Shown here piece by piece: positions 4,925 to 9,594 of a stretch of 9,594 bases of DNA. The position numbers and the translations under genes were made by a program. The notes under the pieces are model-generated. The model was not told the DNA's origin. It searched no databases and saw only the letters and a program-made list of their open reading frames with translations. The DNA is from Promethearchaeota archaeon (lineage in GTDB: Archaea > Asgardarchaeota > Lokiarchaeia > Sigynarchaeales > SOKP01). How positions within the stretch are numbered: the stretch's first letter is position 1; every line of letters begins with the position of its first letter. The stretch spans positions 1 through 9,594 of the forward strand of contig JAUWDN010000018.1 in assembly GCA_030608765.1 (NCBI GenBank), written 5' to 3'.

Positions 4925-6451
4925 ATGGAGAAATTTGATTTAGTAGTTGTTGGATCTGGAGCGGGGCTAAGTGTCCTTAATTATGGACTTCAAATGGGAT
5001 TAAAATGCGCTCTAGTTGAAAACGCGAAACTTGGAGCGACATGTTTAACTCGTGGTTGTATTCCATCAAAAGTATTGGTTCACCCCGCAGACTTAATAAG
5101 AGAGGCAGAGCATGCCGCTAAAGTAGGGATAAAATTTAGAGTCGAAGGCATTGATTGGGACTTAATTGGTAAAAGAATGTGGAGTCAAATTGATGAGAGC
5201 AAGGGAATGGAAGAAGGGCTATCACACGTACCAAACTTGAAACTTTATAAGGGAACAGGTGAATTTATTGGAGATTATGAAATGCAGGTTAAATCTGTAG
5301 GGTCTGATAAAATTATCGGTCACTTTAAGGGAGAAAAATTTGTCTTAGCTTCTGGTGCCCGTTCTTTTATTCCTCCTATACAAGGGTTAGACGAAATAGA
5401 ATACATAACAAACGAGAACTTTTTTGGTGATAAATTCCCTAAGAAGCCGTGGGAAAGTCTAATTATTATTGGAGGTGGGGTTATTGCCGCTGAATTTGCC
5501 CATATTTTTTCCGCTTTTGGCACGAAAGTAACTATTGTAGAGATGTTACCTCGCCTAGTCATGACTGAGGAGCCTGAAATAAGCGAATTCCTGGAACGAA
5601 ATTTTAAGAAACATATGACTGTGTTAGTAAACCATAAGGCGATTAAAGTAAGCGCTAAAAAGAAACTCAAAACAGTTACAGTTCAAGATGTTGAGAGTGG
5701 AAAAGAAATTGAATTACAAGCCGAAGAAATTTTAGTTGCTGCGGGACGTCGTTCTAATGCTGATTTATTAGCAGTTGAGAAGACTGGAGTTGAAACTAAC
5801 GAAAGAGGTTGGATTAAAACCAACAAATACTTAGAAACTGCAAAACCAAATATCTGGTGCTTTGGGGATGCTAACGGTCTTTATCAATTCAGACACAAAG
5901 CCAACTATGAAGCGGATCTTTGTGCTAACAACATATTCGGTCCTGAAAGCGATAAAAAGGAAGCTGATTATTCAGTAATACCTTGGGCTATTTTTACATC
6001 ACCTCAAATAGGACATGTGGGTATGACCCAAAAAGAAGCTATAGAAAAGGGTCACGAGATATTCGTTGCTGTAAATCATTACTCTTCAGTAGCGAAAGGC
6101 TTTGCGATGGGTTATGAAAATGACGATGTAGATGATGGTTTTGTTAAACTGGTCATCGATAAATCATATAAATTATTAGGTGCACATGCGGTTGGACCTC
6201 ATGCTGTGATACTTGTTCAACCCTTCGTATATTTAATGAATGCTGGATACACTTGTGATTCTCCCGATTTTCCTGCAAGAACGGGTGCTAACAAGTTGGG
6301 TAGAGCTTGTCCTGAGGCAGGTTCTTTTATGCCGGTTTATAAGTCGATGGTAATTCATCCATCTCTTAATGAGGTGGCTGGCTGGGCAATTGGTAAAATG
6401 CAACCCATAAATATTAAATCTCAAGGCCACGAACATCAACACGAGCATTAA
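4925..6451 (+). CDS. Dihydrolipoamide dehydrogenase-like class I pyridine nucleotide-disulfide oxidoreductase, 508 aa
   Basis: An FAD/NAD(P)-dependent oxidoreductase of the lipoamide dehydrogenase/mercuric reductase/glutathione reductase family. Visible parts in order: N-terminal FAD Rossmann motif VVGSGAG (8-14, GxGxG where GxGxxG is usual), redox disulfide CLTRGC (C40, C45) followed by IPSK, NAD(P) motif GGGVIAAE (183-190) with E206 ending the second strand (favours NAD), second FAD motif CFGDANG (312-318), and C-terminal HPSLNE with catalytic His478/Glu483. It is about 35 residues longer than usual Lpd: an extra stretch around 444-470 contains C444 and C462, and the tail GHEHQHEH is His-rich. 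Possible roles are oxidation of glycine-cleavage or 2-oxoacid complex lipoyl groups, or service as a redox partner for MetVF. Lpd genes lie near metV/metF in some clostridial acetogens. No lipoyl-protein gene is in the window, so the substrate is not assigned. Confidence 0.88.
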   Translation: MEKFDLVVVGSGAGLSVLNYGLQMGLKCALVENAKLGATCLTRGCIPSKVLVHPADLIREAEHAAKVGIKFRVEGIDWDLIGKRMWSQIDESKGMEEGLSHVPNLKLYKGTGEFIGDYEMQVKSVGSDKIIGHFKGEKFVLASGARSFIPPIQGLDEIEYITNENFFGDKFPKKPWESLIIIGGGVIAAEFAHIFSAFGTKVTIVEMLPRLVMTEEPEISEFLERNFKKHMTVLVNHKAIKVSAKKKLKTVTVQDVESGKEIELQAEEILVAAGRRSNADLLAVEKTGVETNERGWIKTNKYLETAKPNIWCFGDANGLYQFRHKANYEADLCANNIFGPESDKKEADYSVIPWAIFTSPQIGHVGMTQKEAIEKGHEIFVAVNHYSSVAKGFAMGYENDDVDDGFVKLVIDKSYKLLGAHAVGPHAVILVQPFVYLMNAGYTCDSPDFPARTGANKLGRACPEAGSFMPVYKSMVIHPSLNEVAGWAIGKMQPINIKSQGHEHQHEH

Positions 6452-6456
6452 AAAAT

Positions 6457-6480
6457 CTTTCTTTTTATCATTTCTTTTTT
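6457..6480 (+). terminator. T-rich terminator after the Lpd-like gene
   Basis: Three short T-runs, the last of six T at 6475-6480, start just after the stop codon, without a hairpin. They resemble the T-rich tract after metF. Confidence 0.45.
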
Positions 6481-6507
6481 GACGAAAATTAAACCTAAGT
6501 AAAAACT

Positions 6508-6518
6508 TCAAATATTTA
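6508..6518 (+). promoter_or_regulatory. TATA-like box for the DNA methyltransferase gene
   Basis: TCAAATATTTA is centred about 31 nt before ATG 6544, the leaderless spacing also seen before the Fe-S and Lpd-like genes. It shares AAATATTTA with the Fe-S gene box. Confidence 0.4.
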
Positions 6519-6543
6519 GCTTCTTTCAACAATCTAGAAAATA

Positions 6544-8475
6544 ATGGATTCGAATAAAAATCGATTAAGTCAAATTTTTACTCCTGATTATATAGCGGAG
6601 TTCATGGTTAAAAACATTAAACAACATTATTTTTCCATACATAATGAGTCTACCATTGCTAAGATTAAAATTCTCGAACCTAGTGCAGGTGAAGGAATCT
6701 TTCTTAATTATTTATTAGGTGAAGGATTCACTGATATAACTGCCTATGAATTAGATCAATCTTTAAGAACTTCCCTTTTAAAAAATTATCCAAATGTAGA
6801 GCTTAAATTTGAGAATTTCTTAGGATCAGACGCTAACGAAAAATTTGATATCATTATAGGAAATCCACCTTATTTAGGACAAAACTATAACGCCCAAATT
6901 TTTCAAGAGCTTGTAAAGAATTATTCGATTTGTAAGAAATATTTCGTTGGAAATATGGATTTATTTTATTTTTTCATTCATTTAGCAATAGACAAACTAA
7001 AACCGGGAGGATTGTTATCTTTTATAACTACCAATTACTGGTTAACTAAATCAAAAAAGACAGGGATAAAGTATCTTAAACCTCACATTACAAATGATTG
7101 CTTCATGATACACTATATTGATTTATCAAGAATTAAAGTTTTTAATGATGCTAAAGGTCAACATAATTGTATTTTTGTGCTACAAAAAAAGAATATGCTT
7201 GAAAAAGAAAAAATCATTGATAAACACATCCAAATCATTCAGATAAATAGAAATAAAGATACTAATATATCGGTTCATCAATATAATGAACTCTTGTTTT
7301 CAAAAATCCTTGATAATTCTAATCATAACTCTATTAAAAAATACACTTCAGGTTTAACTAATAATGATCTGTCTCTACAAAATAATTGGAATTTGCTATA
7401 TCCAAGAGATGTTAAGGAAATCATTATGCAAATTGAAAGTTTCTGTATAAAGGATAAAAATTTGAACTTATTAGGAGATTATTTCAATATTAGGAACGGA
7501 TTAATACTTATAAAGGATGGTATTTTTATCTTAAAAGAAAATGAACAGATAATTTTTGATGGGGATGACATCTTAATTAAAATTAATGATAAATTCACCA
7601 AATTGAATCCACTTGAGAATAAGAGGTTAAAAAAACTTTACAAAAGTAGAGCTATTAAACCATACGGATATCTTCTTGAAGAAAAAGAAGGATACTTGCT
7701 TTTTTTTAATAAATCAGATTTCGAGCATTTTGAGATTGGAGAAAGAGAAAATCAAATCTCTAAGATATACCCTAACCTTTCTAAATATTTGAAACAATTT
7801 GAACAAGAACTTAAGGAAACATTAAAAAATGCTAATGAAAATCGTTACGATTTCTATTTCCCCCGTAGAGGAAGCCATATTAGGCAGAGTCTGGGTAAAG
7901 GTTTAGTTAATTTAGAACCTTTATATGATAATAGCCCAAAGATTTTTTTTAAGTTCATTTCTCAAGAAAATATATTTGGATATGCCTTAGATCAATACTA
8001 TGCAACATCAGACACTTATTTTTTGTGGTCTAAGAAACTTCCCGAATTCCCACTTCTATTCTTACTTGCTTATTTAAACTCTAAAATCGTATCCTTCCTC
8101 TTTAAATCAAAAAGTTTAGCAGTAAAAAGGAGTAAAACAAAAATTGAGAATGGAATTCCTCTACCAACCCTTAATGCATTCAAGTCTACGGAAAAACATT
8201 CAATTATTGAAGTAATTCAACTATTAACCAATTGGCTTGTTTATTCAGTAAATCCAGTCATGCCATCTAATATTTACAAATATAGTAGTCAATTAGAATC
8301 CTTCCATTATTTACATACCGCTAAGAATATAACAATTAAAGAGATGATAATCAAAGCGATGTATGAAAAGAACGACGATTATATTCAAGAAATCATTAAT
8401 AACCTTTTTTACCAACTATTTGATTTGGATGGAAATCGAATAGATTATTTAATAAAGGAATACTATAATGTTTAA
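6544..8475 (+). CDS. Adenine-specific DNA N6-methyltransferase, Eco57I/TaqI-like, 643 aa
   Basis: A class I SAM-dependent methyltransferase that modifies adenine in DNA. N-terminal motifs are in gamma-class order: QIFTPDYIAEFMV (10-22, motif X), LEPSAGEGIF (44-53, SAM-binding motif I), AYELD (67-71, motif II), and IIGNPPY (104-110, catalytic motif IV NPPY). A typical KPGGLLSFI strand follows at 153-161. The C-terminal about 330 residues resemble the TaqI_C/Eco57I specificity region, with LLGDYFNIRNGLI (309-321) as the usual entry to the target-recognition domain. There is no N-terminal PD-(D/E)XK nuclease, so this is not a complete type IIG enzyme, and no restriction gene lies nearby. It is probably solitary, or a modification subunit whose partner is elsewhere. 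G+C is visibly lower than in metVF, suggesting separate acquisition. The recognition sequence cannot be deduced. Confidence 0.87.
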   Translation: MDSNKNRLSQIFTPDYIAEFMVKNIKQHYFSIHNESTIAKIKILEPSAGEGIFLNYLLGEGFTDITAYELDQSLRTSLLKNYPNVELKFENFLGSDANEKFDIIIGNPPYLGQNYNAQIFQELVKNYSICKKYFVGNMDLFYFFIHLAIDKLKPGGLLSFITTNYWLTKSKKTGIKYLKPHITNDCFMIHYIDLSRIKVFNDAKGQHNCIFVLQKKNMLEKEKIIDKHIQIIQINRNKDTNISVHQYNELLFSKILDNSNHNSIKKYTSGLTNNDLSLQNNWNLLYPRDVKEIIMQIESFCIKDKNLNLLGDYFNIRNGLILIKDGIFILKENEQIIFDGDDILIKINDKFTKLNPLENKRLKKLYKSRAIKPYGYLLEEKEGYLLFFNKSDFEHFEIGERENQISKIYPNLSKYLKQFEQELKETLKNANENRYDFYFPRRGSHIRQSLGKGLVNLEPLYDNSPKIFFKFISQENIFGYALDQYYATSDTYFLWSKKLPEFPLLFLLAYLNSKIVSFLFKSKSLAVKRSKTKIENGIPLPTLNAFKSTEKHSIIEVIQLLTNWLVYSVNPVMPSNIYKYSSQLESFHYLHTAKNITIKEMIIKAMYEKNDDYIQEIINNLFYQLFDLDGNRIDYLIKEYYNV

Positions 8476-8481
8476 TTAGAA

Positions 8482-8514
8482 ATGCCAAAATTTCAAGTTC
8501 TTACAGTTAAATGA
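8482..8514 (+). other. 10-codon mini-ORF overlapping the methionine synthase start
   Basis: ATG (8482) to TGA (8512-8514) encodes MPKFQVLTVK, and the stop overlaps the next gene's start as ATGA. It begins 6 nt after the methyltransferase stop, so ribosomes could be passed along by termination-reinitiation. It contains no Met beyond the initiator. A chance ORF of this size is quite possible. Confidence 0.2.
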
Positions 8515-9563
8515 TAGAATTTCCAAAATTTGATGATGTTGGTAGTTTTCCATTACCAGACTATATTGATATTGATAAGTTCAAGCAATTTTATTGGGCA
8601 GGATACAAGGGACTTATAAATAACGCAGATATATTTGAGAATAGGGGAATTTACAATTTTTTCATCCATCCTTTTCTCCAATCGTTTCAGTTAAAATTAA
8701 ATGCAGGAGTAGAGATAATAAATTACCCCCAACATATGGACATGTATACCCAATTTTTAAAACCTATTGAAGATTATGAAGTAGAGCCATCTTTGATTGA
8801 TCCTGAAAAAGGGATCATTCCAGAACTCTTCATTTTAAAAAATTTTTCGAAAGATTATTATGATAGAACTGGAAATGCTCTTGAAATAAAAGTATGCATT
8901 ACAGGGCCTATAGAATTATACATCAAAAAGCATGGTTTTACGTTATATCCTGATATCGCAATGAATTATGCTAAATCTCTCAACTCAATTCTTAAAAAAT
9001 CAATAATTAACACCAAATATCTAAATAACTCCATCATCTCGATAGATGAACCATCGTTTGGGTATGTTGATATGTTTAATATTGAAGATGATGCCTTGAT
9101 TAAAGCGTTTGATAAAACTGTAGAGGGCTTAGATGCCGTTATCCAAATTCATATTCATACATTAAAAAAATATGATATTCCAATTCAAGCAACTAATATT
9201 GATGTGCTAACTTGCGAATATGCCTCTGATCACTCAAACATTATCTCAAAAAGGGATTTGGATCAGAATGACAAATTTATTCGAGTTGGTATCACGAGAA
9301 CGAATATAAATAGCATAATGGCTGAAAGGTTGGATGCGGGGGCTTCGCTTGATGAGTTCAAAACATTTGAAGGAACTATGGGCTTAATAGATACAAAAGA
9401 ATTCATCAAGAAGAATTTACTTTTTGCTCTTGAACATTACGAAGATCGAGTTAAATTCGTAGGACCAGATTGTGGGTTACGCGGCTGGAAACCCCCCCAA
9501 GTCGCGTATGAATTACTACGAAGAACTTATGAAGTCATTAAGGATGTTAGAAATACAACATAA
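8511..9563 (+). CDS. Core MetE-like (cobalamin-independent-type) methionine synthase/methyltransferase, 350 aa
   Basis: This resembles only the C-terminal catalytic half of MetE, as in archaeal and anaerobe 'core MetE' proteins that take methyl groups from a methylcorrinoid protein instead of methyl-H4F-polyglutamate. Visible motifs: DDVGSFPLP (8-16), INYPQHMDMY (70-79), ITGPIEL (130-136), IDEPSFG (178-184, homocysteine-binding region), QIHIHT (212-217), DVLTCEYASD (231-240) and GPDCGLR (318-324). The zinc site would be H214, E236 and C321, but the Cys of the usual HxC is His216. The start is fixed by an in-frame TAA directly before the ATG. The gene follows the DNA methyltransferase by 35 nt and may share its transcript. 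It most likely makes methionine from homocysteine. Because of the changed zinc ligand, another thiol methyl transfer is possible. Confidence 0.8.
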   Translation: MIEFPKFDDVGSFPLPDYIDIDKFKQFYWAGYKGLINNADIFENRGIYNFFIHPFLQSFQLKLNAGVEIINYPQHMDMYTQFLKPIEDYEVEPSLIDPEKGIIPELFILKNFSKDYYDRTGNALEIKVCITGPIELYIKKHGFTLYPDIAMNYAKSLNSILKKSIINTKYLNNSIISIDEPSFGYVDMFNIEDDALIKAFDKTVEGLDAVIQIHIHTLKKYDIPIQATNIDVLTCEYASDHSNIISKRDLDQNDKFIRVGITRTNINSIMAERLDAGASLDEFKTFEGTMGLIDTKEFIKKNLLFALEHYEDRVKFVGPDCGLRGWKPPQVAYELLRRTYEVIKDVRNTT

Positions 9564-9594
9564 ACAGATTTAAATTATTTTGATTGAGATATTT

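Noticed and set aside
5320..5670. Minus-strand 116-aa ORF
   Set aside because: It is antisense to the NAD-binding region of the Lpd-like gene, which has all expected motifs.
6233..6532. Minus-strand 99-aa ORF
   Set aside because: It is antisense to the Lpd-like C-terminus containing HPSLNE and has no family resemblance.
6544..8475. Complete type IIG restriction-modification enzyme
   Set aside because: Methyltransferase motif X begins at residue 10, leaving no room for the N-terminal PD-(D/E)XK nuclease.
1..9594. tRNA, rRNA, CRISPR array or insertion sequence
   Set aside because: No cloverleaf, regularly spaced repeat, transposase or terminal inverted repeat was found by eye on either strand.

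Overview
Organism. The window is A+T-rich and looks archaeal. Genes are preceded by TATA-like boxes about 25-31 nt before the start codon, which fits leaderless transcripts, and are followed by T-runs rather than strong hairpin terminators. The protein content also fits: a stand-alone 'core' MetE-like methionine synthase, a winged-helix/multi-cysteine ferredoxin, and several small unrecognised proteins. The mix of bacterial-type folate enzymes (MetV/MetF) with archaeal signals suggests an anaerobic archaeon with a tetrahydrofolate methyl branch, possibly of the Asgard (Lokiarchaeia-like) group. No phylogenetic marker gene is present, so the phylum is an inference.

Layout. Positions 1-1665 carry minus-strand small genes of unknown function: the 5' part of a five-helix membrane protein (cut by the window start), a 93-aa and a 112-aa soluble protein, and a 79-codon reading frame interrupted by one in-frame TGA. 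Positions 1726-2844 (minus) encode a 372-aa Fe-S protein. It is divergent, across a 292-bp A+T-rich promoter region, from a plus-strand metV-metF pair (3137-4746, overlapping by 10 nt). A separately promoted dihydrolipoamide dehydrogenase-like flavoprotein follows (4925-6451). The right end (6544-9563) is visibly poorer in G+C and holds an Eco57I/TaqI-like adenine-N6 DNA methyltransferase without a visible nuclease, then 35 nt later a core-MetE-like methionine synthase.

How it fits together. MetV and MetF would reduce methylene-tetrahydrofolate to methyl-tetrahydrofolate, the methyl-branch step of a folate-type Wood-Ljungdahl pathway or of C1 assimilation. The neighbouring Fe-S protein and Lpd-like flavoprotein are candidate electron carriers or glycine-cleavage/C1 partners. 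Lpd genes lie beside metV/metF in some acetogenic clostridia. The core MetE would move a methyl group to homocysteine, and the DNA methyltransferase consumes the S-adenosylmethionine made from methionine. Methyl-group metabolism is therefore the common theme of the right two thirds. A single co-regulated system is not proven.

Most unusual points: the TGA-interrupted small gene, the HxH in place of the HxC zinc motif in the methionine synthase, and the Cys-containing insertion just before the catalytic His of the Lpd-like protein together with its His-rich tail.
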